Of a stretch of DNA of 64,000 nt, positions 1 to 8,117 are shown in pieces. The stretch spans positions 124,001 through 188,000 of the forward strand of contig CAWIDG010000024.1 in assembly GCA_963834875.1 (NCBI GenBank), written 5' to 3'. The DNA comes from DATAGF01 sp963834875 (GTDB lineage Bacteria; Actinomycetota; Thermoleophilia; Miltoncostaeales; Miltoncostaeaceae). Each line of letters opens with the position of its first letter. Position 1 is the stretch's first letter. The notes under the pieces were generated by a model. It saw nothing but the letters and a program-made list of their open reading frames with translations, searched no databases and was not told where the DNA came from. The translations under genes were made by a program, and so were the position numbers.

Positions 1-247
1 TGGCGCCCGCCGCGGCGGCCACCACCGGCACGGGGTCGAACCAGACGTGCGGGCTGCGCTGGCCGGCGGCCGCCTGGGGCACGAGGTCGGGCGTCCAGAT
101 CGACAGGGGGAACCAGTGCAGCAGGTGGTCGACCCACCAGATCGCGTCGAAGCCCTGCTGCTCGCGCCGCTGGGCCGAGGCGAGCACCGCGTCGGCGGGC
201 GGCCGCACCGCGCCCATCGCCGACAGCTCGAGACCCGGCTCCGCCAT
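1..247 (-). CDS. LLM-class (luciferase-like) flavin/F420 oxidoreductase, N-terminal part
   Basis: The gene starts with ATG at 247 and runs off the left edge, so only about 82 residues are visible. The segment FDAIWWVDHLL, then SIWTPDL, then HVWFDP resembles the first strands of the bacterial luciferase-like TIM barrel, in particular the phthiodiolone-ketoreductase/F420 subgroup in which a WxxDH segment lines the cofactor pocket. It lies 10 bases downstream of the mogA/moaB stop on the same strand, so it is probably the last visible gene of the treT-otsA-moaC-mogA run. Family membership is fairly clear. The choice between F420 and FMN as cofactor, and the substrate, cannot be judged from this fragment. 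Confidence 0.7.
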   Translation of the reverse strand, partial: MAEPGLELSAMGAVRPPADAVLASAQRREQQGFDAIWWVDHLLHWFPLSIWTPDLVPQAAAGQRSPHVWFDPVPVVAAAAGA

Positions 248-257
248 GGCGGGCAAC

Positions 258-815
258 CTACTCCGCGCCGGTTGGGCCTCCAACGGAGGCAGGTGGATCG
301 CCGCCCGGGGCGCCGGGGGGGCCCGGGGCGACGGCGTGGTCACCGCCGCGGATCTGGGACGCCGCGTGGGCGACGACGGGCTCGATGGCCGCCCAGCCGT
401 CCCGGGCGCCTCCGGGGGAGCCCGGCAGGTTCACGATCAGGGTCGCCCGCCGCACGCCGGCCTCGCCGCGCGAGAGCATCGCGTGCGGGGTGGACCCCAG
501 CGACCGCGCGCGGATGGCCTCCGCGATGCCGGGGACCATGCGGTCGCAGGTCGCGCGCGTGGCCTCGGGGGTGCAGTCGCGGGGGCCGAGCCCGGTCCCC
601 CCGGTGGTGAGGACGAGGTCCGGGGCCCCGGGGGCGTCGCAGATGGCCTGCAGGAGGGTGGCGAGCCGGTGACGGTCGTCGGGCACCACCTCGCGGCCCA
701 CGACCTCCCCGCCCGCCGCCTCCACCGCACGCACCAGCTCCGGCCCGGAGCGGTCCTCCCGCTCGCCGCGGGCCGACCGGTCCGAGACCGTGACGACGGC
801 GACGCGGAGGGTCAC
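258..815 (-). CDS. Molybdopterin adenylyltransferase family protein (MogA/MoaB)
   Basis: This is a MogA/MoaB-like molybdenum cofactor protein of 185 residues. Family members adenylylate molybdopterin before metal insertion. The N-terminus reads VAVVTVSDRSARGE, followed by the diagnostic TTGGTGLGPRD near residue 90 and a TPEAT element, then a NLPGSPGG loop near residue 130 that contributes to the MPT site. The last 30 or so residues are a Gly/Pro/Ala-rich tail with no recognisable fold. The GTG start overlaps the moaC stop by 4 bases, so the two are translationally coupled. MogA and MoaB cannot be separated by eye. Confidence in the pathway is high. Confidence 0.9.
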   Translation of the reverse strand: MTLRVAVVTVSDRSARGEREDRSGPELVRAVEAAGGEVVGREVVPDDRHRLATLLQAICDAPGAPDLVLTTGGTGLGPRDCTPEATRATCDRMVPGIAEAIRARSLGSTPHAMLSRGEAGVRRATLIVNLPGSPGGARDGWAAIEPVVAHAASQIRGGDHAVAPGPPGAPGGDPPASVGGPTGAE

Positions 816-1279
816 CCCGGCTCGCCCTTGGTCTTCTCGAGCAACCGGATGCCGTCGATGGTGATCGCGGGGTCGAGTCCCTTTGCGAGGTCGTAGACGT
901 TCAGCGCGGCGACCGCGGCCGCGGTGAGCGCCTCCATCTCGACCCCGGTGCGGGCGGTCGTCTCCACGGCGGCCGTGATCCGCACCTCGCCCGCGCCGGC
1001 GTCCACCTCGACCTCGATGCCCGCCCGGTCGATCGGCAGGGGGTGGCAGAGCGCGACCAGCTCGGGCGTCCGCTTGGCCGCCATGATCCCCGCGACGCGG
1101 GCGACCGCCGCGGCGTCGCCCTTGGGCAGGCGCCCCTCCGAGATCGCCCGGGCGCTCGCCGGGGCCATCCGCACCACCGCCTCCGCCACGGCGCGCCGCG
1201 CCACGGGCGGCTTGTGTCCCACGCCCACCATCCGCGCCTGGCCGCGCTCGTCGAGGTGGGTGGGGCGCCGCTCCGTCAC
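812..1279 (-). CDS. moaC: Cyclic pyranopterin monophosphate synthase MoaC
   Basis: MoaC converts the 3',8-cyclo-GTP made by MoaA into cyclic pyranopterin monophosphate, the first stable intermediate of molybdenum cofactor synthesis. I place the start at the GTG at 1279 (product VTERRPTHLDERG, 155 residues), because family members begin with a THLD-like segment and this GTG overlaps the otsA stop as GTGA. The usual MVDVS is MVGVG here. Recognisable family segments are LPKGD (catalytic Lys region), AAKRTPELVALCHPLP (His in the active site), TGVEMEALTAAAVAALNVYD, and the K in DLAKGLD. The neighbouring mogA/moaB confirms the pathway. Confidence 0.93.
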   Translation of the reverse strand: MTERRPTHLDERGQARMVGVGHKPPVARRAVAEAVVRMAPASARAISEGRLPKGDAAAVARVAGIMAAKRTPELVALCHPLPIDRAGIEVEVDAGAGEVRITAAVETTARTGVEMEALTAAAVAALNVYDLAKGLDPAITIDGIRLLEKTKGEPG

Positions 1280-2766
1280 GCCCTGGCCCGCTGGGCCCGT
1301 CGCCGGTCGGCCGTGCGCTTGCGCACGATGTCGGCCTGCTGGGTCGAGAGCCACTTGCCGACGTCGTTCTCGCGCACGATCCGCTTGATCTCCCCGATGC
1401 GGTCGGCCCGCTCGTCGGCGGGCATCACCAGCGCCCGGTGGAGGGCGTCGGCCTGGGCGTCAACGTCGAACGGGTTGATGGAGATCGCGAACGACCCCAG
1501 CTCCTCGTGGGCGCCGGCGTTCTCGGACAGGATCATCACCCCGTCGCGCTCGTTGACGAGCGGCGCCTCCTTGGCGATCAGGTTCATGCCGTCGTAGATC
1601 GGGTTCACGACGAGCACGTCGTAGTGCTTGTACGCCGCCACGGCCCCGTGGATGTTGCTCTCGATCCGCAGGTCGATCGGCATCCAGTCCGTGTTGCCGT
1701 GCTTGGTGTTGATGTGGCTCACGACGTCGCGGATCTTGGCGAGGTACTCGACGTACTCGTCAACGTCCTGGCGCGAGGGCTGCAGGAGCGCGAAGAAGGT
1801 GATGTCCTCGTGGAACTCGGGGTGGCGGTCGAGGAAGACGTCGAAGGCCTTGAACCCGCGGAGGGTGTTCTTCGACAGGTCGGTGCGGTCGACGCGCACC
1901 ACCAGGTACTGCCGCCGCCGGCGCAGGATCGGCCCCTCCTCGGCCGCCACCTCCGGCGAGCGGGCGAGCTCCTCGAACATCGGCGCGTTGACCGAGATCG
2001 GGTAGGCCCGCACCCAGACCTCCCGCCCCTCCCAGCGCACCTGCAGCCGCTCGTAGTCGACCGACAGGTCCAGCAGGTCCTCGCAGCAGAGCAGGAAGTT
2101 GCGCGCGTAGCGCCAGGTGTGGAACGCGACGATGTCGTTGGCGAGCAGGCCGCGCAGGATGGCCTCGCGGATGTCCGGCGGCAGGATCCGCCAGTAGTCC
2201 GGCTGGCTCCACGGGATGTGGACGAAGAAGTGCAGGAACGCGTCCGGGTGCTCGGCCCGGATGCCCTCGGGCGCGGTGTAGAGGTGGTAGTCGTGGAGCA
2301 TGACGACCCGGTCGGGGTCGCGGGCCAGCTCCTGGTTGACCGCCTCCGCGAAGGCGGCGTTGGCGGCGAGGTAGCCACCCGTCCACGCCTCCTTCTCCTC
2401 CCAGCGGACGTCGGGCGCGTTGCTGAGATCCCAGAGGTAGTGCTGGATGAACCACAGCATCGGGTTGGCGACGACGTTGTAGTAGGAGTGGTAGGTGTCG
2501 TGGTCGATGGTGACGAACCGGCCCCGGGTGTCCGCGCCCAGCCCGGGCAGGTCGAAGCTGCCGTCGCCCGCGCGCCGCTGGACCTCCTCGTCGCCCTCGG
2601 AGATGGCGGCCGCGATCCAGAGCGCGGGCGTGTGCTCGGTGAGGCCCATCAGGGCGGTCACGAGCCCGCCCCCGCCGCGCTGGCGCTCGAGGTCGCCGTC
2701 CGGCCCCCGCGTGAAGGTCACGGGGCCGCGGTTCGAGACCAGGATCAGCGGCGCCGGAGCGGCCAC
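1276..2766 (-). CDS. otsA: GT20 trehalose-6-phosphate synthase family glycosyltransferase
   Basis: This is a retaining GT20 enzyme of 496 residues, normally joining UDP- or GDP-glucose to glucose-6-phosphate to give trehalose-6-phosphate in the cytoplasm. Family marks visible are LVSNRGPV at the N-terminus, the GGGGL nucleotide-sugar loop, LHDYHLY near residue 155, FVHIPW near 190, VVRVDRTDLSKN near 295 (usually VDRLDYSKG), and NPIYDGMNLIAKE near 385. It lies 3 bases after treT. No otsB phosphatase is adjacent, so another phosphatase or another product such as glucosylglycerol phosphate is possible. The stop overlaps the moaC start by 4 bases. Confidence 0.85.
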   Translation of the reverse strand: MAAPAPLILVSNRGPVTFTRGPDGDLERQRGGGGLVTALMGLTEHTPALWIAAAISEGDEEVQRRAGDGSFDLPGLGADTRGRFVTIDHDTYHSYYNVVANPMLWFIQHYLWDLSNAPDVRWEEKEAWTGGYLAANAAFAEAVNQELARDPDRVVMLHDYHLYTAPEGIRAEHPDAFLHFFVHIPWSQPDYWRILPPDIREAILRGLLANDIVAFHTWRYARNFLLCCEDLLDLSVDYERLQVRWEGREVWVRAYPISVNAPMFEELARSPEVAAEEGPILRRRRQYLVVRVDRTDLSKNTLRGFKAFDVFLDRHPEFHEDITFFALLQPSRQDVDEYVEYLAKIRDVVSHINTKHGNTDWMPIDLRIESNIHGAVAAYKHYDVLVVNPIYDGMNLIAKEAPLVNERDGVMILSENAGAHEELGSFAISINPFDVDAQADALHRALVMPADERADRIGEIKRIVRENDVGKWLSTQQADIVRKRTADRRRAQRARA

Positions 2767-2769
2767 ACG

Positions 2770-4008
2770 TCAGTCCCCCGACAGCCTCGTGAAGATGCCG
2801 AGCCAGTCGCGCAGCAGGCGCGGGGTGAGGAAGTCGTGGCGGACGTGCTGCTTGCCCCGGCGCGCCATCGCGCGCGCCCCCTCGGGGTCCTCGAGGAACT
2901 GGATGCAGCGCTGCGCGGTCTCCTCGGGCGAGTTGACGAGGAAGCCGGTCTCGCCGTCGACGATCTGGAGCGGGATGCCGCCCACGTTGCCGGCGACGGT
3001 CGGGCGCGCCTTCCAGAGCGCCTCGGTGACGGTCAGCCCGAAGCCCTCCTTGATGGACTTCTGGATGACCACGTCCGCCTGGGTCTGGAACGCGTTCACC
3101 TCGACGGCCCCGACGTTGTTGAGGTTCGACAGGATGTAGATGTCCGTGTCGTCCCCGGCGTAGTCCATCGTGCTCTGGAAGAACTCCCAGCCCTCCGGGT
3201 CGTCGGTCGCCATCGACCCCACCAGCGCGAGCTGCAGGTCGGGGAACCGCTCCTTCACGATCCGGTAGGCGTCGATCACGCCGAGGGGGTCCTTCCAGGG
3301 GTCGAAGCGCGAGACCTGGAGTATCAGCGGCCGCTCGATGTCGAGCCCGAACTGGTCGACGATGTAGGCGGCGTCCTCCGGCGAGAGCGACATGTTCTTC
3401 GGCGACAGGGGATCGATGGCCGGCGGCATCACCACCGGGTCGGGCAGGCGGTCGCCCGGCGGGATGTAGTCGGCCATGTGGAAGACCGAGAGGTCGTAGG
3501 GCTCGAGCATCGGCAGCAGGAAGTCGAGCACCTGCGGGTTGGGCGTTGACAGGTCGATGTGGCAGCGCCAGATCCACTTGGCGCCGTTCTCGGCCGCGTG
3601 CAGCCGGAAGGCGGCCGGCTGCGGGTCGTGGATGATCACGAAGTCGTACTCGTCCGACAGCCCGCCGACGTTCATGAGGTTGTAGCGCTCGAAGACCGCC
3701 TTGTCGGCGTCGCTCAGCGGGCGGGGGTCGCCCTGCAGCGCGTTGTGCATCTGCTTGGTGACGTGGAAGAACTCGTCGCGGCCGTACATGACCTTCCAGT
3801 CGGCCCTCAGCCCGGCGTCGTTCATCAGGGGAACGAGGCTGTAGAGGATCTCCGCCACGCCGCCCCCGAAGCTGGTGGCGTTGATGTGGAGCACGCGCTT
3901 GCCCTCGAGCGGCCCCGCCAGCGCGCGGATCTCCGCCATCAGGTCGCGGGACACGATGCTGTGGTAGTCGGCCAGGGACTTGTGGCCGACGTTGACGCTG
4001 CGGATCAC
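2770..4008 (-). CDS. treT: Trehalose synthase (glycosyltransferring, TreT-like GT4)
   Basis: This is a GT4 enzyme of about 412 residues that resembles TreT, which makes trehalose from NDP-glucose and glucose in one reversible step. I chose the GTG at 4008 (VIRSVNVGHKS), because the longer upstream extension is low-complexity. Visible features are VLHINATSFGGGVAEIL near the N-terminus, a WRCHIDLS segment, VSRFDPWKDP at the start of the second Rossmann domain, and KEGFGLTVTEALW carrying the catalytic E-x7-E region, then VGGIPLQI. It is the first gene of the minus-strand run and diverges from the M28-like gene. Its pairing with otsA gives two possible trehalose routes in one transcript. Confidence 0.85.
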   Translation of the reverse strand: MIRSVNVGHKSLADYHSIVSRDLMAEIRALAGPLEGKRVLHINATSFGGGVAEILYSLVPLMNDAGLRADWKVMYGRDEFFHVTKQMHNALQGDPRPLSDADKAVFERYNLMNVGGLSDEYDFVIIHDPQPAAFRLHAAENGAKWIWRCHIDLSTPNPQVLDFLLPMLEPYDLSVFHMADYIPPGDRLPDPVVMPPAIDPLSPKNMSLSPEDAAYIVDQFGLDIERPLILQVSRFDPWKDPLGVIDAYRIVKERFPDLQLALVGSMATDDPEGWEFFQSTMDYAGDDTDIYILSNLNNVGAVEVNAFQTQADVVIQKSIKEGFGLTVTEALWKARPTVAGNVGGIPLQIVDGETGFLVNSPEETAQRCIQFLEDPEGARAMARRGKQHVRHDFLTPRLLRDWLGIFTRLSGD

Positions 4009-4103
4009 GCGGGGACCCCCGTGCGGTGTGCGAGCCCCGGCGCGTGGGGCGGCGTGTGACACTCTATCCGCCGCCGCCGCGCCCGAGCGCGGCCTCACCG
4101 ACC

Positions 4104-5873
4104 GTGCTGAACGCCCGCCTCTATCGCACCTGCTGGCTGGTCGCGGGCGTCGCCCTCGTGGTCGCGCTCCTCACCCTCGAGACCCCGGGCACGGGGCCCG
4201 AGCCGCCGCTGCCCTCGGCCGTCGACGGCGAGGCGGCGCTCGAGCTCAACAGCCAGCTGGCGGCGGTCGCTCCGGAGCGCGCTCCCGGCTCGGGGCCCGA
4301 CCAGGCCGCCTCGCGCTGGATCCAGGGCCAGCTCTCCCAGGTCCCGGGCGCGGCCGGGCGCGTCCAGTCCCAGGAGCTCGTCGCCAATGACGGCGGCGAG
4401 CAGGTGCGGCTGCAGAACCTCTACCTCGTCGTGCCCGGCGCGAGCGGCGGGCGTACGCGCGCGGGCATCCTGATCGTGGCCCCGCGCGACACCCCCTCGG
4501 GCGTGTCGGCGGGCACCAGCTCGACGGCGGTGATGCTCAGCCTGGCCCGGGTGTCGGCGACCTCGCGGCACCAGCGCCCCCACCTGTTCGTCTCCTCCGA
4601 CGGCAGCACGATCGGAAACGCCGGCATCCGCTGGTTCCTCGACCGCTTCTCGTCATTCCCGATCGAGGCCGCGGTCGTGCTCGACGCGCCGGGCGAGGCG
4701 GAGGGCGACGCGGTCCACCTCTGGGTCGACGGCCGCGCCGACCGCCAGGCGCTGCGGCTGGGCGTGCTCGCCGAGCGGTCCGTCGAGCGCGCCGGCGGGC
4801 GCAGCGAGGGGCCGCCGTCGGCCGGGAGCCAGCTGCTCGGCCTCGCGGTGCCGCAGACCTTCGGCGACCAGGGCCCGGCGATCGCCGACCGCCTGCCGGC
4901 CGTGACGCTGTCCGGCCGCGGCGAGTCGCCGCTGCGGCCGGGGGACGAGCCGACGGCCGAGCGCCTCGCGCTCGTCGGCAACGCGGCCAACGACCTGCTG
5001 CTGACGCTGGACGCCGCGCTCCAGGCGCCGGCCCCCGACGGGAGCGTCGGCCTGGCGGGCAAGCTGCTGCGCCCGACCGTGATGCGGCTGGCGCTGCTGC
5101 TGCTCGCGCTCCCGATCATCGTCTGCGCCGTCGATGCGGTGGCGCGCATGCGCCGCGCCGGGGTGTCGGTCCCGGACGGCCTGCGCGCCGTCGCCCTGAG
5201 GACCGCGCCGCCGCTCGCCGCGCTGGCCACCGGGTACCTGCTGTCGCTGGCGGGCCTCCTGCCCAGGCCCGCCGCCGGCGCCCCGCCCCTCCCGGCCGAG
5301 GCCACCTTCGGGGCCGCCGCCGGGCTCGGCCTGGTCCTCACGATCGCTGCCGGCGCCCTCGCCTGGCTCTGGGCACGCCGCCGCCTCCGGCGGGTCGGGG
5401 CGGCCGCGGCCACCGAGGGCGCCGCCGCGCTCGGCGCGCTCGCCGTGCTGCTCGTGGTGCTGTGGCTCGTCAGCCCGTACGCCCTTGTGCTCGCGCTGCC
5501 CCCCGCCCACGCTGCGCTGGTCGCCACCTCCGCCCGCCGCCGCTGGCACGTCGCCGTGCTCGCCGGCATCGCCCTGCTGCCGATCGTCGCGCTCGCGATC
5601 GTCATGGCCGGACGGCTCGACTCGAACCCGGTCTTCGCGCTCTGGTACCTGCTCGCGACCGCGCTCGACGGCTCTCGCGGGGCCCTGGGCCCGATCATGG
5701 CGGCGCTCATCGGCGCGTGCCTGTGGTCCCTGGCCGCGCTGCTCGCGTTCCGGGCCGCCAAGGGCGCCCTGTCGCCCACCGGGACCCCGCCCCCGCGGCG
5801 GCGCCCGCCCCGCATCCGGGTGCAGATCGACCGCGCGCCGTCATCGCGGGGTGAGCCGCGGGACCGCTGGTAG
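4104..5873 (+). CDS. M28-like ectodomain fused to a multipass membrane domain
   Basis: This is a membrane protein of about 589 residues from the GTG at 4104; a GTG at 4056 is an alternative start. An N-terminal membrane anchor is followed by an extracytoplasmic domain of about 280 residues laid out like an M28 aminopeptidase, and then by several membrane segments (LLLLALPIIVCAV, LAALATGYLLSLAGL, LGALAVLLVVLWLV and others). The usual first M28 zinc site, a His-x-Asp, is replaced by APRDTPSG, and I do not see the paired Glu or later His ligands, so peptidase activity is doubtful. It stands just before a polyprenyl-phosphate GT2 gene, hinting at a role in envelope glycan assembly. Confidence 0.65.
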   Translation: MLNARLYRTCWLVAGVALVVALLTLETPGTGPEPPLPSAVDGEAALELNSQLAAVAPERAPGSGPDQAASRWIQGQLSQVPGAAGRVQSQELVANDGGEQVRLQNLYLVVPGASGGRTRAGILIVAPRDTPSGVSAGTSSTAVMLSLARVSATSRHQRPHLFVSSDGSTIGNAGIRWFLDRFSSFPIEAAVVLDAPGEAEGDAVHLWVDGRADRQALRLGVLAERSVERAGGRSEGPPSAGSQLLGLAVPQTFGDQGPAIADRLPAVTLSGRGESPLRPGDEPTAERLALVGNAANDLLLTLDAALQAPAPDGSVGLAGKLLRPTVMRLALLLLALPIIVCAVDAVARMRRAGVSVPDGLRAVALRTAPPLAALATGYLLSLAGLLPRPAAGAPPLPAEATFGAAAGLGLVLTIAAGALAWLWARRRLRRVGAAAATEGAAALGALAVLLVVLWLVSPYALVLALPPAHAALVATSARRRWHVAVLAGIALLPIVALAIVMAGRLDSNPVFALWYLLATALDGSRGALGPIMAALIGACLWSLAALLAFRAAKGALSPTGTPPPRRRPPRIRVQIDRAPSSRGEPRDRW

Positions 5874-5883
5874 GATCGGCCGG

Positions 5884-6834
5884 TTGGCCGCTCGTCTCGC
5901 CTTCGTCTCCGTGGTGATCCCGGTCTACAACGAGCGCGAGTCCGTGCGCCCGCTCTGTGACGAGCTGCTGCATGTGCTGCGCGGCCTCGGGCGCCGCGCG
6001 GAGGTGCTCTTCGTCGACGACGGCTCGACCGACGGGACCTCCGACGTCCTCGCCGACCTCGCCGCGCGCGAGCCGGAGGTCATCGTCGTGCGGCTGCGGC
6101 GCAACTTCGGCAAGGCGGCGGCCCTCATGGCCGGCTTCCGGCAGGCCGCGGGCGACGCGATCGTCACGATCGACGGCGATCTCCAGGATGACCCGGCGGA
6201 GATCCCCCGTCTGCTCGCCGAGCTCGAGGCCGGCGCCGACCTCGTGAGCGGCTGGAAGCGCGACCGCAAGGACCCCGCCGGCAAGCGGGCCGCGTCGAAG
6301 GTCTTCAACGGCGTCACGTCGCGCATGTCCGGCGTCGGGCTCCACGACCTGAACTGCGGCTTCAAGGCGTACCGGGCCGAGGTGGTGGAGTCGCTGGCGC
6401 TGACCGGCGACCAGTACCGCTACATCCCGGTCCTCGCGGCCGCGGAGGGCTTCCGCGTCAGCGAGATCCCGGTCAACCACCGCCCGCGCGTCCACGGCCG
6501 CAGCAAGTACGGCCTCGAGCGCTACCTGCGCGGGTTCCTCGACCTGCTGACCATCCTCTTCATCGGCCGCTTCCGTCAGCGCCCCATGCACCTCTTCGGC
6601 GGGGTCGGGATGCTCTTCATCGCGACCGGCGTCGTGATCTGCGCCTACCTGGCGATCCTGCGCCTGGTGGGCGAGGCGATCGGCGGGAGGCCGCTGCTGC
6701 TCCTGGGCGTGCTGCTCATCGTCGTCGGCGTGCAGCTGTTCACCATCGGCCTCGTCAGCGAGATGATCCAGCGCTACCACCTCCGCCCCCAGGACGACGA
6801 GGCGCGGTCGCGCGTCGAGCGGGTCATCCGCTGA
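5884..6834 (+). CDS. GT2 polyprenyl-phosphate sugar transferase (GtrB/DPM1-like) with two C-terminal TM helices
   Basis: This is a family 2 glycosyltransferase of about 316 residues that would move a sugar from NDP-sugar to undecaprenyl phosphate on the inner leaflet. The start is the TTG at 5884; a GTG at 5911 is possible. The catalytic domain shows VVIPVYNERE, FVDDGSTDGT, and the classical DGDLQDDPAEIP with the metal-binding acidic residues. HGRSKYGLERY follows just before the membrane domain, as in GtrB, CsbB and YkcC. Two strongly hydrophobic helices close the protein (LFGGVGMLFIATGVVIC and LLLLGVLLIVVGVQLF). It likely feeds the lipid-linked sugar to GT-C enzymes in the following genes. 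Confidence 0.9.
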   Translation: MAARLAFVSVVIPVYNERESVRPLCDELLHVLRGLGRRAEVLFVDDGSTDGTSDVLADLAAREPEVIVVRLRRNFGKAAALMAGFRQAAGDAIVTIDGDLQDDPAEIPRLLAELEAGADLVSGWKRDRKDPAGKRAASKVFNGVTSRMSGVGLHDLNCGFKAYRAEVVESLALTGDQYRYIPVLAAAEGFRVSEIPVNHRPRVHGRSKYGLERYLRGFLDLLTILFIGRFRQRPMHLFGGVGMLFIATGVVICAYLAILRLVGEAIGGRPLLLLGVLLIVVGVQLFTIGLVSEMIQRYHLRPQDDEARSRVERVIR

Positions 6835-6879
6835 CGCAGCGACCACGTTACGTGGCCATGCGGTGGTGTTGACCTTTCC

Positions 6880-6984
6880 GGCGCCGGCCGGGGCCGCCGA
6901 AGGCGGTGCGCCGGTCTGCCGGAGGCCCCGGCCAGGGGCCGGAGCGCGTCCAGCGGGCCCGCAAGAGGCCCGCTGCACGCCTTG
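6880..6984 (-). repeat. Dispersed palindromic intergenic repeat, copy 1
   Basis: The sequence between the GT2 and GT4 genes is the reverse-complement relative of elements at 23944-24033 and 31512-31756. Read on the minus strand it carries the shared core GGCAGACCGGCGCACCGCC, and its outer part holds a strong hairpin, AGCGGGCC ... GGCCCGCT (about 6952-6973). It ends 8 bases before the ATG of the GT4 gene, so it forms most of that gene's leader. No ORF or transposase is associated with it. Confidence 0.75.
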
Positions 6985-6991
6985 GCCGCCG

Positions 6992-8095
6992 ATGAGGCTC
7001 ATGTGGCTTGGCACGTACGAGCGCGACTATCCGCGCGCTCGTGTGCTGATCGAGGGGCTGCGGGAGATCGGCGTCGAGGTCGTGGAGCGCCACCGGCCGG
7101 TCTGGGAGCGCGAGCGCCACAAGGCGGGCTCCTTCCTGCGCCCGCTCCCGCTGGCCCGGGCCGGGGGGCGCTTCGCGGCGGCGTGGGCCGCGCTCGCGGT
7201 GGACGGCGCGCGGGAGCCGGAGGTCGACGCGATCGTCGCGGGCTACCCGGCCCAGCCCGACGCGCTGCCGGCGTGGTGCGTCGCCCGCGCCCGCCGGGTG
7301 CCGCTGGTCGTGGACATGATGATCTCCCTGTCCGACACGCTCGCCGGCGACCGCGGCCGGGCGCGGGGGGCGGTGGCCTCGGCGCTCGGCGGGATCGACC
7401 GGGCGACCGCGCGCGCGGCCGACCTCCTGGTGGCCGACACGGCCGCCGGTGCCGACTGGCTCGCCGGGCGCTTCGGCGTCCCGCGCGCGCGGCTGGCCGT
7501 CGTGCCGGTCGGCGCCGAGCCCGGGCGCTTCCCGGCGGCCGCGCCGCCGGGCGGGCCGCCCACGGCGCTCTTCTACGGCAAGCTCGCGCCCCTGCACGGC
7601 GTCGCGACGGTGCTCGAGGCCGCGCGCCGCCCGGGCGTCCCGCCGCTGCGCCTGATCGGCGACGGCCAGCTCGGGGGGTGGCTCGAGCGCGAGCTTGCCC
7701 GCGACCGCCCGCCCGGCCTGACCTGGGAGCGCTGGGTGCCCTACGCGTCGCTCGGCGCCGAGGTCGGCCGGGCGGCGATCTGCCTGGGCATCTTCGGCGA
7801 GAGCGCCAAGGCCGCCCGGGTCGTGCCGAACAAGGTCTGGCAGGCGATGGCCGCCGGCCGGCCCGTGGTCACCGCGGACACGCCGGCCGTCCGGGAGGTG
7901 CTCGAGGACGGCCGGAGCGCGCTGCTGGTCCCGGCGGGCGATCCGGACGCCCTGGCCGCCGCCCTCGCCCGCCTCGCGGCCGACGCCGCGCTGCGCGAGC
8001 GCCTGGGGGCGGCCGCCCGCAGCGTCTACGTGGAGCGCGGGACGCCCGCGGCGGTCGCCGCGCGACTGCGCGACGCCCTCGACCCCCTCACCTGA
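6992..8095 (+). CDS. GT4-family glycosyltransferase
   Basis: This is a GT-B fold glycosyltransferase of 367 residues. I chose the ATG at 6992 because the upstream reading frame is made of the repeat. The N-terminal domain begins MRLMWLGTYERDYPRA. The C-terminal domain has FYGKLAPLHGV (donor-domain entry), LIGDGQL, and a stretch PNKVWQAMAAGRPVVTADT that corresponds to the nucleotide-sugar binding and catalytic acidic region, then EDGRSALLVPAGDPDALA. Donor and acceptor are unknown. It precedes a methyltransferase and several membrane proteins in the same direction, consistent with a surface-polysaccharide locus. Confidence 0.85.
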   Translation: MRLMWLGTYERDYPRARVLIEGLREIGVEVVERHRPVWERERHKAGSFLRPLPLARAGGRFAAAWAALAVDGAREPEVDAIVAGYPAQPDALPAWCVARARRVPLVVDMMISLSDTLAGDRGRARGAVASALGGIDRATARAADLLVADTAAGADWLAGRFGVPRARLAVVPVGAEPGRFPAAAPPGGPPTALFYGKLAPLHGVATVLEAARRPGVPPLRLIGDGQLGGWLERELARDRPPGLTWERWVPYASLGAEVGRAAICLGIFGESAKAARVVPNKVWQAMAAGRPVVTADTPAVREVLEDGRSALLVPAGDPDALAAALARLAADAALRERLGAAARSVYVERGTPAAVAARLRDALDPLT

Positions 8096-8117
8096 CCCGC
8101 GTCTCTAACCTCTGGGC

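Noticed and set aside
1438..3577. Long open frames opposite otsA and treT
   Set aside because: They are antisense shadows caused by high GC third positions; their products are low-complexity Arg/Val/Asp-rich and match no family.
6843..6855. Palindrome CCACGT-T-ACGTGG after the GT2 gene
   Set aside because: Too short for a terminator and no regulator gene is nearby, so chance is likely. It is also too far from the next start, with a repeat between.
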